Origin: Verrucomicrobiota bacterium
GTDB taxonomy: Bacteria > Verrucomicrobiota > Verrucomicrobiia > Methylacidiphilales > JBCCWR01
Length of the DNA stretch: 64,000 nucleotides
Direction: 5' to 3'
Assembly: GCA_039192515.1 (NCBI GenBank)
Contig: JBCCXA010000002.1
Location: 1-64,000, forward strand
How positions within the stretch are numbered: position 1 is the stretch's first letter; the number at the start of each line of letters is the position of its first letter. Of this stretch, positions 8,770 through 16,532 are shown in pieces. The notes under the pieces were generated by a model, which saw nothing but the letters and a program-made list of their open reading frames with translations, made no database searches and was not told where the DNA came from. Made by a program: the position numbers and the translations under genes.

Positions 8770-8979
8770 ATGGAAACATACATACATTGCTATCAGTGTG
8801 GAGAAGATATGAATCGCCCAGATTGGGAGGCTAATGCTTGCAGTTGTATACATTGCGACAGCGACATATCAGACTCAAGCTGGGAAAGAAGAGGTTTTAC
8901 GGAATCGCCTTTGGCAAGAGCAAGGCATCGGATAGATCTAAGTGATTTTTTAAATAGGAGGCCAGCTTATGTTAGCTAA
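8770..8979 (+). CDS. small zinc-ribbon-like protein, unknown function
   Basis: A 69-residue protein I do not recognise. It has two CxxC pairs, CYQC (residues 7-10) and CIHC (27-30), plus C25, spaced as in a small zinc ribbon, and then a basic and polar tail. The start at 8770 is chosen because AAGGAG lies about ten bases upstream; an in-frame ATG at 8701 falls inside hairpin I and is less likely. The stop overlaps the next small gene by 11 bp, so the pair looks translationally coupled. Function is unknown; a regulatory or protein-interaction role would suit the fold. Confidence 0.6.
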   Translation: METYIHCYQCGEDMNRPDWEANACSCIHCDSDISDSSWERRGFTESPLARARHRIDLSDFLNRRPAYVS

Positions 8980-9211
8980 GATTCTTTGCCCTCTTTCACT
9001 GTTATTAGGGGTAATTTGCGTTATGCACGGACTCTTCATGTTGGAAATAGCGCCTCTCTATACCCTATACGCTTGTTGTTTGAGTATCATGTGGTTTGCT
9101 TTGGCTGAGGAAGCATTCGAAAGCGGGAGGAATGAAATTAATTGGCGTAAGTGGTATGGCCAAAATATTCAGTCTGATAACAATAAGTTTAGTATGCCAA
9201 GTCTGGACTAG
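8969..9211 (+). CDS. small two-helix membrane protein, unknown function
   Basis: An 80-residue protein with two probable membrane helices (residues about 4-24 and 27-47), then a charged tail (EEAFESGRNEINWRKWYGQ). A strong Shine-Dalgarno AGGAGG at 8956-8961 stands upstream of the ATG at 8969, inside the preceding small gene, which it overlaps by 11 bp. The good ribosome binding site and the overlap support real translation. No family recognised. It may form a pair with the zinc-ribbon-like protein. Confidence 0.6.
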   Translation: MLAKILCPLSLLLGVICVMHGLFMLEIAPLYTLYACCLSIMWFALAEEAFESGRNEINWRKWYGQNIQSDNNKFSMPSLD

Positions 9212-9238
9212 CTGAGAGTAGCCTGTATATTCCTGCTC

Positions 9239-9838
9239 ATGTTCAGATTTCCTAAAGTGGATTTTGATGGCTATTTGTTTGACTGTGATGGCACCTTGGT
9301 TAATTCCATGCCAGTTCATTATAAGGCCTGGTGTGAGGCCCTGAAAGAGCATGATGCTCCTTACGGTTTTCCCAAGGATCTGTTTTATGACTTAGGAGGA
9401 ACGGCAACTGACCATATAGTGAATATTCTCAATGAAAAGTATGGAGGGAATCTAGACGCAAAAGAGGTAGCTCATACAAAAGAGAAACTTTTCATGGAGA
9501 GAGTATGCGAAGTAGAACCTATTGGACCTGTGGTTTCACTAGCTCGTGAAGTGTCTCGCGACCAAAAAGTGGCTGTTGTCTCTGGGGGTTTTCGCAGAGT
9601 CGTGATGCGTTTGTTGGAATCAGTTGGTTTAGTCGACACCTTTAAAATTGTGGTGACTCCTGCGGATGTGGCAAAAGGTAAGCCAGCTCCGGATATGTTT
9701 TTATTGGCCGCTGGAAAACTGGGAGTTGCGCCCGAAAGGTGCCTGGTGTTAGAAGATGGTATAATGGGTGTCCGCGGAGCAGCTGCAGCAGGAATGTGTA
9801 GCTATCTTATCCCTCGACTAGACTTAGGAGAAGTCTGA
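9239..9838 (+). CDS. HAD-superfamily hydrolase, beta-phosphoglucomutase-like
   Basis: A 199-residue HAD subfamily IA hydrolase. The nucleophile motif DCDGT is at residues 15-19, the second motif is the threonine/serine of VVSGG, the lysine lies in KGKPAPDMF, and the acidic motif is LEDG. The cap domain sits between motifs 1 and 2, as in beta-phosphoglucomutase and fructose-1-phosphatase-like (YqaB) proteins. It probably dephosphorylates or isomerises a sugar phosphate; the exact substrate is not visible. It ends one base before the start of the enoyl-reductase gene, so the two are cotranscribed. Confidence 0.85.
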   Translation: MFRFPKVDFDGYLFDCDGTLVNSMPVHYKAWCEALKEHDAPYGFPKDLFYDLGGTATDHIVNILNEKYGGNLDAKEVAHTKEKLFMERVCEVEPIGPVVSLAREVSRDQKVAVVSGGFRRVVMRLLESVGLVDTFKIVVTPADVAKGKPAPDMFLLAAGKLGVAPERCLVLEDGIMGVRGAAAAGMCSYLIPRLDLGEV

Positions 9839-9839
9839 A

Positions 9840-10838
9840 GTGAGCCATACTTATAGTGTAGCAACGTTTGGTAGCTTTGGTGATCCAGCTGAGGTTATTG
9901 AGCTTAAGGACAAAGAGCTTCCTAAGCTCGGCCCTGGAGAGGTGCTGGTGAAAATGCTTATAGCACCAATTAATCCAGCGGATCTTAATATGATTCAAGG
10001 TGTGTATGGTGTGAAGCCTGAGCTTCCTGCTGTGCCTGGAATTGAAGGAGTAGGAGAGATTCAAGAAGTTGGTGAGGGTGTTTATCAGGAAGAAGTCTTT
10101 GTAGGTGCTTTAGTCAAGTTACCGGTGACGACAGGAAGCTGGTGTCAAAGGGCTGTTGTTTTTGCTGGAGACTTGTTGGTATTTCCTCATGGGTTAAGCC
10201 CAGAGCAGGCTTCAATGATGTATGTAAACCCCCCAACGGCTTGGTGCATGCTGAATCATTTTGTCAAATTAAAGCCTGGAGACTGGGTGATTCAAAATGC
10301 AGCTAATTCAGCAGTAGGTAGGTCTGTTATACAGATTTGCGCTGCGTGTGGCATTCAAACAATCAATGTTGTGAGAAGAGATTCTCTGATCGACGAACTG
10401 AAAAGCTTAGGAGCTGATATTGTTATTTTGGATAGTAGTGGGTTCCATAAAAAAGTCCGCAAGGAATTAGGTGATGACTTGCCCAAGTTAGGGCTTAATG
10501 CGGTAGGGGGTGAGAATGCTGCTAGTGTCGCTAAGTGCTTAGCTCCAGGTGGAATTCATGTTACTTATGGTGCTATGGGAATGAAACCCGTTTCAATAGC
10601 CAATAGCCTTTTAATTTTTGCGGATATGACTTTTAAAGGTTTTTGGATGACTCGCTGGTATAATGAGGCTAGTTCTAAGGACATTGATGTTATGATGCAA
10701 TCTCTTGCAAGCTTAGTTGTCGAAGGAAAACTTAAGCTTCCGATAGAAAAAATTTACGATCTTAGCCTTATTAAGGAAGCTATATCACATGCTCAATGCG
10801 GTGGGAGAGCCGGTAAAATCCTGCTGCGTCTCAGCTAG
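9840..10838 (+). CDS. MECR/ETR-like 2-enoyl thioester reductase (MDR superfamily)
   Basis: A zinc-independent medium-chain reductase of 332 residues. The N-terminal INPADLNMIQGVYG and LPAVPGIEGVGEI segments and the Rossmann region VIQNAANSAVGRSVIQI closely follow the mitochondrial trans-2-enoyl-CoA/ACP reductase (MECR/Etr1) family. The tyrosine of the MIQGVYG motif (Y56) matches the catalytic tyrosine of that family. A role in the reductive step of fatty acid or thioester metabolism is inferred. The GTG start at 9840 is supported by AGGAG at 9826-9830 and follows the HAD stop by one base. A generic quinone or alcohol dehydrogenase annotation is the main alternative. Confidence 0.82.
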   Translation: MSHTYSVATFGSFGDPAEVIELKDKELPKLGPGEVLVKMLIAPINPADLNMIQGVYGVKPELPAVPGIEGVGEIQEVGEGVYQEEVFVGALVKLPVTTGSWCQRAVVFAGDLLVFPHGLSPEQASMMYVNPPTAWCMLNHFVKLKPGDWVIQNAANSAVGRSVIQICAACGIQTINVVRRDSLIDELKSLGADIVILDSSGFHKKVRKELGDDLPKLGLNAVGGENAASVAKCLAPGGIHVTYGAMGMKPVSIANSLLIFADMTFKGFWMTRWYNEASSKDIDVMMQSLASLVVEGKLKLPIEKIYDLSLIKEAISHAQCGGRAGKILLRLS

Positions 10839-10866
10839 TTCTAGCAGGCTAGCTGAGCAGGGAAAT

Positions 10867-10896
10867 AAAAAAACCTTGCTGAAAGAAACAAGGCTT
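10867..10896 (-). terminator. intrinsic terminator of the TIGR04073-like gene
   Basis: On the minus strand an 8-bp stem (AAGCCTTG with CAAGGTTT, one G-U pair) closes a loop of about ten bases and is followed by seven Ts (complement of 10867-10873). It lies 25 bp after the stop at 10921. Standard Rho-independent form. Confidence 0.75.
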
Positions 10897-10920
10897 GAGC
10901 ATAGGCTCTGAAATTGGAAT

Positions 10921-11280
10921 CTAATACCAATTATGAATTAGATCTGCTGGAGGAACCGGGTCTATTTGACCTGAATCCAAGGCTGGCATTTTAATTGTTT
11001 GGGTTGGAAATGGAGATGTAATGAGGTCAAATGTGCCTACGAAGATATCCATAACCATGCGGCTTGCTCCTCGAACTAAGCCCACACTATAACCCACTGT
11101 AGGTCCTTCGGTGAGTGTAAGTTCGTAGGTAGAGTCCAGAAGTTCCGCTGGCGAAAATGCTATGTTAGCTAATGCTGTTCCTGCTTTGTCATAAAAAGTA
11201 GGCTTAGGTGGCATCTGTATATCTGCCTGGCTCAACGAAATAAATGTCCCTAAACACAGAATAGTCAAAAAATATCTCAT
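10921..11280 (-). CDS. exosortase-associated secreted protein, TIGR04073-like
   Basis: A 119-residue exported protein with a signal peptide (MRYFLTILCLGTFISLSQA). The mature part has the short pattern I recall for the TIGR04073 family of putative exosortase-associated proteins of Verrucomicrobiota: a proximal amphipathic segment (KAGTALANIAFSPAELLDS), an EGPTVGYSVGLVRGASR core, then FDLITSPFP and a proline-rich end. The start at 11280 is chosen because it gives a proper signal peptide; the frame extends upstream to 11337 without sense. No exosortase or PEP-CTERM gene lies in the window. Function in the family is not established. Confidence 0.65.
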   Translation of the reverse strand: MRYFLTILCLGTFISLSQADIQMPPKPTFYDKAGTALANIAFSPAELLDSTYELTLTEGPTVGYSVGLVRGASRMVMDIFVGTFDLITSPFPTQTIKMPALDSGQIDPVPPADLIHNWY

Positions 11281-11439
11281 GCTAGAGTTTTTACGTGATT
11301 TATTGGAATAAAGCAAGATAAATATGATATCGAACAACTTGGTCTTTAATTTGAGTATTTTCTCAAAATAAAATAAATTACTGTAAAAGGCTGGTGTTCT
11401 AACTGGTCTGGCAAGACTGGTTTTGGATCCGCTTCGACT

Positions 11440-12105
11440 ATGAAACCGCTAAGTATTAAAATTCTGAATGATGAGCTATGGTTCCCAAGTCCTGAGGAGG
11501 CCAGGCCGGATGGGCTTTTAGCTATTGGAGGGGACCTCTCCCCAGAAAGGCTTATACTAGCCTATCATCGAGGCATTTTTCCCTGGTCGGTTGAACCCAT
11601 TTCCTGGTGGTCTCCGGATCCAAGGGCTGTTTTTGATATGCATCGTTTTCATTTATCGAGACGAGTGCAAAGGGTCATTAAGCAAAGGAAATTTGCAGTG
11701 ACCTTTGATCAAGCTTTCGAGCAGGTTATAAAAAGCTGCGCGAAGCCAGCCAAAGGCAGAGAGGAAACATGGATTTCACAAGAATTTATTGCTGCTTATT
11801 CACAATTGCATAAAAGGGGGTATGCGCACAGTGTTGAGTGCTGGCTTAATAAAGAATTAGTTGGGGGTGTATATGGGGTGAGTTTGGGAGCCTTTTTTGC
11901 TGGAGAGTCCATGTTTTATAGGGAGTCAAATGCGTCAACGGTTGCTTTGTTTCACCTTATGGAAAGGCTGCAAAAATCAGGCTATCAGCTCTTTGATACC
12001 CAGATGCTAACCAATCATACTGAGCGTTTAGGAGCTTATCATATTCCAAGGTCTGAGTATTTGAAGAGGTTAGAGATAGCGCTGAGAACCATTACCGTTT
12101 TTTAA
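11440..12105 (+). CDS. aat: leucyl/phenylalanyl-tRNA--protein transferase
   Basis: Aat adds Leu or Phe from aminoacyl-tRNA to N-terminal Arg/Lys residues, marking proteins for ClpAP degradation through the N-end rule. The 221-residue product has the family hallmarks: FPSPEEARPDGLLAIGGDL, YHRGIFPW, WWSPDPRAVF, and the central WINKELVGG-type strand (WLNKELVGGVYGVSLG) with GESMF after it. Length is normal. Start at 11440, no strong ribosome binding site. It is divergent from the exosortase-associated gene. No clpA or clpS is nearby. Secure. Confidence 0.96.
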   Translation: MKPLSIKILNDELWFPSPEEARPDGLLAIGGDLSPERLILAYHRGIFPWSVEPISWWSPDPRAVFDMHRFHLSRRVQRVIKQRKFAVTFDQAFEQVIKSCAKPAKGREETWISQEFIAAYSQLHKRGYAHSVECWLNKELVGGVYGVSLGAFFAGESMFYRESNASTVALFHLMERLQKSGYQLFDTQMLTNHTERLGAYHIPRSEYLKRLEIALRTITVF

Positions 12106-12519
12106 AAAGTGATGTCACTTCATATCATTTTAACTTCTATGAAGCCTGAATGATACCGTGAAGACCAAAAGATCTGTGCAAGATCTTGACCCGCACAAGC
12201 ATAGAGACTCTCTTACAGGAATCTCACCTTATTAGAACCATGTCTCTAATCTATCAGGATTGACACTCCGTGCGTTTGATCGAAGCTTATAAGGTCTGCG
12301 CTCAGATAACGCGATAGATACGTCCTGGTCGACTCTCTTGCTTGTGGTTTAAGCTATATACTCATGATTTTGAATAAGAAACCTTTGATGAATCTTGGAG
12401 CAGGCTTTTGATTATGAAGTATCAGGTAGGCAAACATTGGTCACTTTTGGGCTACTCTCAGCAATCTGGTATGCGCTTCCAGCTGAATAATAATAGCCAG
12501 TGTTCAACTAAGAAAGTAT
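12106..12519. other. non-coding stretch between aat and tRNA-Arg
   Basis: About 410 bp without a convincing reading frame on either strand. A short palindrome (AAGTGA/TCACTT) directly follows the aat stop, and an AAGATC/GATCTT hairpin lies near 12168-12187. No tmRNA, RNase P or SRP RNA signature was recognised. It could hold a small RNA or a relic. Confidence 0.4.
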
Positions 12520-12593
12520 CACACCCGTAGGGATTCGAACCCCAAACCTCCTGATCCGTAGTCAGGTGCTCTATCCAGTTGAGCTACGGGTGC
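12520..12593 (-). tRNA. tRNA-Arg (anticodon ACG)
   Basis: Cloverleaf read on the minus strand. The acceptor stem GCACCCG pairs with CGGGTGT (first pair G-U). The D arm contains AGCTCAACTGGATAGAGC, the anticodon stem CCTGA/TCAGG encloses the loop CTACGGA with anticodon ACG, and the T loop is GTTCGAATC. The 3' CCA is not encoded. ACG reads CGU/CGC/CGA once A34 is deaminated to inosine. Confidence 0.95.
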
Positions 12594-12651
12594 AAAGATA
12601 AAGAAATTAAAAATATAGAGATAGTCTACGGGGATCAACTTAAAAGATTGT

Positions 12652-12688
12652 AAAAATGAAACCGCCCGCCGTTCAGAAACGGCGGGCG
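12652..12688 (-). terminator. GC-rich hairpin, probable terminator of the 12730-13239 gene
   Basis: An 11-bp perfect GC-rich stem (arms 12663-12673 and 12678-12688) closes a four-base loop. Read on the minus strand it is followed by GTTTCATTTTT. It lies about 40 bp after the stop of the upstream minus-strand gene and before the tRNA. It stands out by GC content from its AT-rich surroundings. Confidence 0.6.
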
Positions 12689-12729
12689 AACAGGAGGCCG
12701 AGGAACGTACTCTCGGATTCGGAACGAAA

Positions 12730-13239
12730 TTAATGATATGTAAATGTATCTAAGTCTTCATACAGGAGCTCTTTTCTATACGTCAAAGAAGTCCGAGTGT
12801 TCATGTTGTTAGCTGCTGAAGCATGGGAACAAGTAGGCAGATGTCCATGTTCTTGTAAATGGACCTTAGAAATGTTTTTTGGACGCTTTAATTCATTGCT
12901 AAAAAAGTAATGTCTCCCTGTATGGTCCTGGAACAAAAGTCCTTTACTAGCAATTTTTTTACCAGGCTGATTCTCTACATAATGAGTAAAATAATGGACA
13001 TTTGCCCCAACACTTAAAAATTGGTGGTAGAGCTTAATTAGACCAGAATGATAAAGTGCGGGATTTGAGTCCGTTTGCCTATAGGTGACACTTTTTACTT
13101 CGAAACTTTCATCTCCCGCTAATGCGGGTCCAGTAAGGCTTAGCGGAAGATTTAATACTATAGTTGCTTTTACGATAAGTAAATATGGATGATAAAATAA
13201 CCTATGATGTTTTAGCCCAACTGTAATGATCTTGCTCAC
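12730..13239 (-). CDS. hypothetical secreted protein
   Basis: A 169-residue frame with a late but plausible signal peptide: a basic N-terminus, a hydrophobic stretch at about 20-36, then a PALA-G cleavage-like site near 41. The mature part is polar with several histidines and two cysteines at most, and I recognise no family. It is followed by a strong hairpin terminator, which supports transcription. The start is uncertain because the N-terminal region is long for a signal peptide. It stands alone between tRNA-Arg and the MarR gene. Function unknown. Confidence 0.45.
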   Translation of the reverse strand: MSKIITVGLKHHRLFYHPYLLIVKATIVLNLPLSLTGPALAGDESFEVKSVTYRQTDSNPALYHSGLIKLYHQFLSVGANVHYFTHYVENQPGKKIASKGLLFQDHTGRHYFFSNELKRPKNISKVHLQEHGHLPTCSHASAANNMNTRTSLTYRKELLYEDLDTFTYH

Positions 13240-13334
13240 AAGATATTCATCGGAGTAAGTTAAATATTTTATAATGTGGTGACTTAACTCCCAGGTTGGA
13301 GGGGAAATTTTTTACTGCTAAAGAAAATCTATAA

Positions 13335-13363
13335 TCTCCATACGGATCTGGAGAAGCTTTTTT
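13335..13363. terminator. possible terminator hairpin between MarR gene and 12730-13239 gene
   Basis: Stem TCTCCA/TGGAGA (13335-13340, 13349-13354) with an eight-base loop. A T6 run (13358-13363) follows on the plus strand, and a weaker T-rich tract follows on the minus strand. It lies 60-90 bp after the MarR stop, so it probably ends that transcript. The orientation is uncertain. Confidence 0.35.
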
Positions 13364-13426
13364 GGAATAAGTGCTACAATGAGGAAAATTCTGCCTCTCG
13401 TTGGCATTTAATAAAACAGAGATTGG

Positions 13427-13888
13427 CTAACTATTATTTTTTACTGCCTTAAGGCTTGCGGCAGCGATCTTCTTTAACAGCTTTTCAAATTGAGCTATTT
13501 CTTCTGGAGTAAGGGATGCAGTAATTTCACCTTTAAGCTTTTCAGCAAGAGGAATGATCCCTTGGTAGCATTGAGCACCCTTTTCAGTAATAGAAAGCAT
13601 ATTACACCTCTGATCGTTGGGGTGAGGCTTGCGGGTAAGTAGGCCATCTTTTTCCATTCTATTCATAAGAGAAGCAATAGTGTTAGCGTCACTTGTCATC
13701 AAGTTAGTCATATCTTTTTGAGACAAGGACCCATCAGGATGTTCGGTAAGCCATCTTAAAACTGTAAACTGGTTAGGTGTAAGATTCTTGTTTTGAGCTA
13801 GTAGACGTTGTCTAAAAGCTTGATTTAAAGAAAACCACGCCGAACGAAGCAGAGGTGGGAATCCGGTAGTAGAGAGGGTTTCATTCAT
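13427..13888 (-). CDS. MarR-family transcriptional regulator
   Basis: A 153-residue winged-helix regulator. The recognition region follows the MarR pattern: LTPNQFTVLRWLTEHPDG, then LSQKDMTNLMTSDANTIASL as the helix-turn-helix, and the wing KDGLLTRKPHPNDQRCNML. These proteins usually bind palindromes as dimers and respond to small phenolic or oxidising ligands. The target is unknown. It is divergent from the exonuclease gene with 230 bp between them, the likely site for its own operator. The family call is secure. Confidence 0.92.
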   Translation of the reverse strand: MNETLSTTGFPPLLRSAWFSLNQAFRQRLLAQNKNLTPNQFTVLRWLTEHPDGSLSQKDMTNLMTSDANTIASLMNRMEKDGLLTRKPHPNDQRCNMLSITEKGAQCYQGIIPLAEKLKGEITASLTPEEIAQFEKLLKKIAAASLKAVKNNS

Positions 13889-14118
13889 ATACTTAGTTAA
13901 CTAGATAGAGAAAAGTAATAGTATAATGCAAGATTTTAGTTATACGCCATAAAACTGCTGTTTAATTTAGGATCACTGAATTCGTCAGGTCTCTCTCTAA
14001 AAAAGTGATCAGCAATAAATTTTCTAAATAAATTCTCTCACAGAGTTATGTACCAGTCGAAGTTAAATTATCTGGTAAATTTAGGTAATATACCTATTTT
14101 CATACTTTCATAATTAAT

Positions 14119-14799
14119 ATGACGAGCATTCTCGCAAAGATATTCGCACGCTTCAAAGGGAAAGCAAAAGATACTAGAGCAGGAAGCTCTTCTGTCGAAG
14201 TTGAAGAAGAAGCTGATGGTCGCTCAATTACTAAAGAAGCTATTAACAAGCTTCCGTTGAAGCGCTACGAGGGGCCAATCGTCTGGGTAGATTCAGACAA
14301 AGCAGCAGCCCGAGCTATTTTAGAATTGGAAGCAGAGAAGGTCCTAGGCTTTGATACAGAGACCAAGCCTTCTTTTCGTAAGAAACAATCTTTTTTACCC
14401 TCTTTGCTACAATTTGCGACTTCAGATAAAGTCTTCTTGTTTCGTTTGCCTTCATTAAAAAACTTTGCAGGTTTCGCAGAGATCCTTTCTGATAAGAAAG
14501 TGCTAAAAACTGGTGTTGCCCTGGATCAAGATATCAAAAAGCTTAACGAGATTTTTGAATTTGAACCAAATGGCTTTGTGGATTTGGGAAAGCTAGCACA
14601 AACCCATCAATTTCGTCAAACAGGCTTAAGAAATTTATGCGCGATTCTTTTAGGATTTCGTTTATCAAAAGGGTCACAAGTGACGGATTGGAGTAAGGAA
14701 AAATTATCAAGTGCTCAAATTAACTATGCTGCTACGGATGCGTGGGCTAGCCGAGAACTTTATATTTTCATGAAAAGAAGCTCTGAATGGGAAGTTTAA
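14119..14799 (+). CDS. 3'-5' exonuclease, DEDDy (RNase D/WRN-like)
   Basis: A 226-residue DnaQ-like exonuclease. The DEDDy active site is visible: FDTET with D79 and E81, the second motif GVALDQDIKKL with D138, and YAATDAWAS with Y203 and D207. The segment LRNLCAILLGF and the TDWSKEKLSSAQINYAATD run is the usual RNase D/WRN exonuclease end. The N-terminal 50 residues are low in conservation. No HRDC domain follows, so it is a stand-alone exonuclease. Whether RNA or DNA is the substrate is not shown by sequence. Confidence 0.88.
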   Translation: MTSILAKIFARFKGKAKDTRAGSSSVEVEEEADGRSITKEAINKLPLKRYEGPIVWVDSDKAAARAILELEAEKVLGFDTETKPSFRKKQSFLPSLLQFATSDKVFLFRLPSLKNFAGFAEILSDKKVLKTGVALDQDIKKLNEIFEFEPNGFVDLGKLAQTHQFRQTGLRNLCAILLGFRLSKGSQVTDWSKEKLSSAQINYAATDAWASRELYIFMKRSSEWEV

Positions 14800-14879
14800 C
14801 TATAAGTTACGCTTGCCGCTAGAATGAATATCTCTAGTACTATGGAGGGGTTCGTAGAGCCAATGGTCACATATTTGAT

Positions 14880-15653
14880 ATGAAGACACTTATTATCCCA
14901 GACATCCATAATCGCATCGATTGGGTAAATGATTTCCTTCAATCAGTGCCTCACGATAATCTCGTTTTTCTAGGGGATTTTTTTGATAGAGAAACAGAGT
15001 ATGCGCAAACCATGCGAACAGCTATTTGGTTAAAAGAAACCCTTATGCGCTTTCCTAATGCCACTTTCTTACTGGGTAACCATGATATGCACTATCGCTT
15101 CCCACATAATGACTATTTAAAATGTTCGGGTTACACGGAAGAGAAGCAGATGATCATTAATTCAATTATTACGAGTGATGACTGGAATCGCTTTCAGCTT
15201 TATAAAATTGAGCAAGGTTGGCTAATCAGTCACGCTGGGGTTTCTGATGTCGTTTTCCGTCCTCCGGGAAGGACCTTGGACTTGAAGTGGATTGAGCAAA
15301 AGTGTAATGAGGCTATAATTAGTGCTGCATTAAATGAACCACATGACGCAATCGAGCCAGACGTTTCAAGAGGAGGAAAGACTCGTGAAGGCGGAATTAT
15401 TTGGCTGGACTGGCAGTTGTTTAAACCACTACGCAATATTCACCAAATCGTGGGACATACTGTTGGAAATGACGTGCGCGAAAGAAAATTAGAAAAAAAT
15501 GGCCAGGTTATTAGCTGGAATTTTTGCATCGACTGCGCATGTCGTTACGTAGGTGTTTTGCAGGATTCCCAGTTTCAAGTAATCGATACGGGCATTTATG
15601 ATCCAGTTTGGTTCGAGCAAGAGCAGCACATGGCACAAGAAGAAGCAAGCTAG
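14880..15653 (+). CDS. calcineurin-like metallophosphoesterase
   Basis: A 257-residue metallophosphoesterase with the full motif set: PDIHNR (D8, H10), FLGDFFDR, LLGNHDMH, ISHAG, and the late VGHT. The dinuclear metal site should be complete. It resembles the Ser/Thr phosphatase and ApaH-like branch with FLGDF then LLGNHD. The substrate is not visible. It lies 80 bp after the exonuclease gene on the same strand and may share its transcript. The family call is secure. Confidence 0.9.
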   Translation: MKTLIIPDIHNRIDWVNDFLQSVPHDNLVFLGDFFDRETEYAQTMRTAIWLKETLMRFPNATFLLGNHDMHYRFPHNDYLKCSGYTEEKQMIINSIITSDDWNRFQLYKIEQGWLISHAGVSDVVFRPPGRTLDLKWIEQKCNEAIISAALNEPHDAIEPDVSRGGKTREGGIIWLDWQLFKPLRNIHQIVGHTVGNDVRERKLEKNGQVISWNFCIDCACRYVGVLQDSQFQVIDTGIYDPVWFEQEQHMAQEEAS

Positions 15654-15905
15654 CCGTATTTTAAATCCTGATTAAGTAATAAAAATTTAATGAGATAGGT
15701 AAAGACTTGAACCGGAGGAAAAGAGAGTCCACGAGGATGTATTTAGTTATATCGTCTGAGCTTAGCTTTTACAAGCAAGCGAAGGCGAAAGTAAAGATTC
15801 CTAGGAAGTAGAAACGCAGAAGCGCTTTGGATCTTTAAATTGAATTAGAACTAGTTCTCAAATTACGTATTTACATTTAAAACAGCCTCAATAGCAGAAT
15901 GTAGG

Positions 15906-16532
15906 CTATTCCTCATGACCAAGAACTTTGAGAACCTGGGTTACCGTATTTGAATGAGATTTCTCATTGCTATTGGACTCTTCGGAGCCGTGGTGAATTA
16001 GAAGTTCTGACTCTTCCACGTATTTTGTCTTGTTGTCCTCAAGGACCTGATAAAGAAGGCGGTTACTTTCTCGCAAACGTGCTACAAAACTTTTTATAAG
16101 GATAGATACCCAAGGAGGTAAGCTTGAAAGGTGATTGTTGAATTCCTTTCTATCTATAAAGATGCATCTGGTAGGACCAAGGGCTCTAGCAGATGCACAT
16201 CGTGGATGATGGTCGATTAATCCCATTTCACCAAACATACCCCGCACACCAATACGGCCCAGCTGGAGCTCAGCTGATTTGCCATCCTTATCATTAGTGA
16301 CCGTATGAAAAATCTCGACGACTCCATCTTTTACGATATAGACACCATCAGGTACTTCATTTTCAGAAAAAATAATTTCATCTTTCTCGTAGCAGCGAAT
16401 CTCGCCCTGTGAAGAATCTTGATGATTTTTTTCCACTTCCATCTCATTCATGTATAGAGGATTAGGGCTTAGCTGTCGAATATCTATATCAAACAAGTTA
16501 GCCTGTGGTTCTAAGACCTGAGGCAATAGCAT
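15906..16532 (-). CDS. cyclic-nucleotide-binding domain protein
   Basis: A 208-residue protein with one cNMP-binding (CRP-like) beta-roll at about 43-165: YEKDEIIFSENEVPDGVYIV, GMFGEMGLIDHHPRCASARA, where the FGE and the R-x-A-x-A segment form the phosphate-binding cassette. There is no helix-turn-helix after it, only a charged helical tail, so it is not a CRP-type DNA-binding regulator. The frame starts inside the last 35 bp of ppc (16498-16532); an internal ATG at 16451 would avoid the overlap. It probably cotranscribes with ppc. Partner unknown. Confidence 0.82.
   Translation of the reverse strand: MLLPQVLEPQANLFDIDIRQLSPNPLYMNEMEVEKNHQDSSQGEIRCYEKDEIIFSENEVPDGVYIVKDGVVEIFHTVTNDKDGKSAELQLGRIGVRGMFGEMGLIDHHPRCASARALGPTRCIFIDRKEFNNHLSSLPPWVSILIKSFVARLRESNRLLYQVLEDNKTKYVEESELLIHHGSEESNSNEKSHSNTVTQVLKVLGHEE

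Noticed and set aside
8624-8812. 62-codon plus-strand frame spanning the two hairpins
   Set aside because: It overlaps the phosphohexomutase end and the hairpins in a different frame from the gene at 8770, and has no ribosome binding site.
10831-10856. 8-bp inverted repeat at the end of the MECR-like gene as its terminator
   Set aside because: The stem overlaps the stop codon and no T-tract follows on the plus strand, so terminator function is doubtful.
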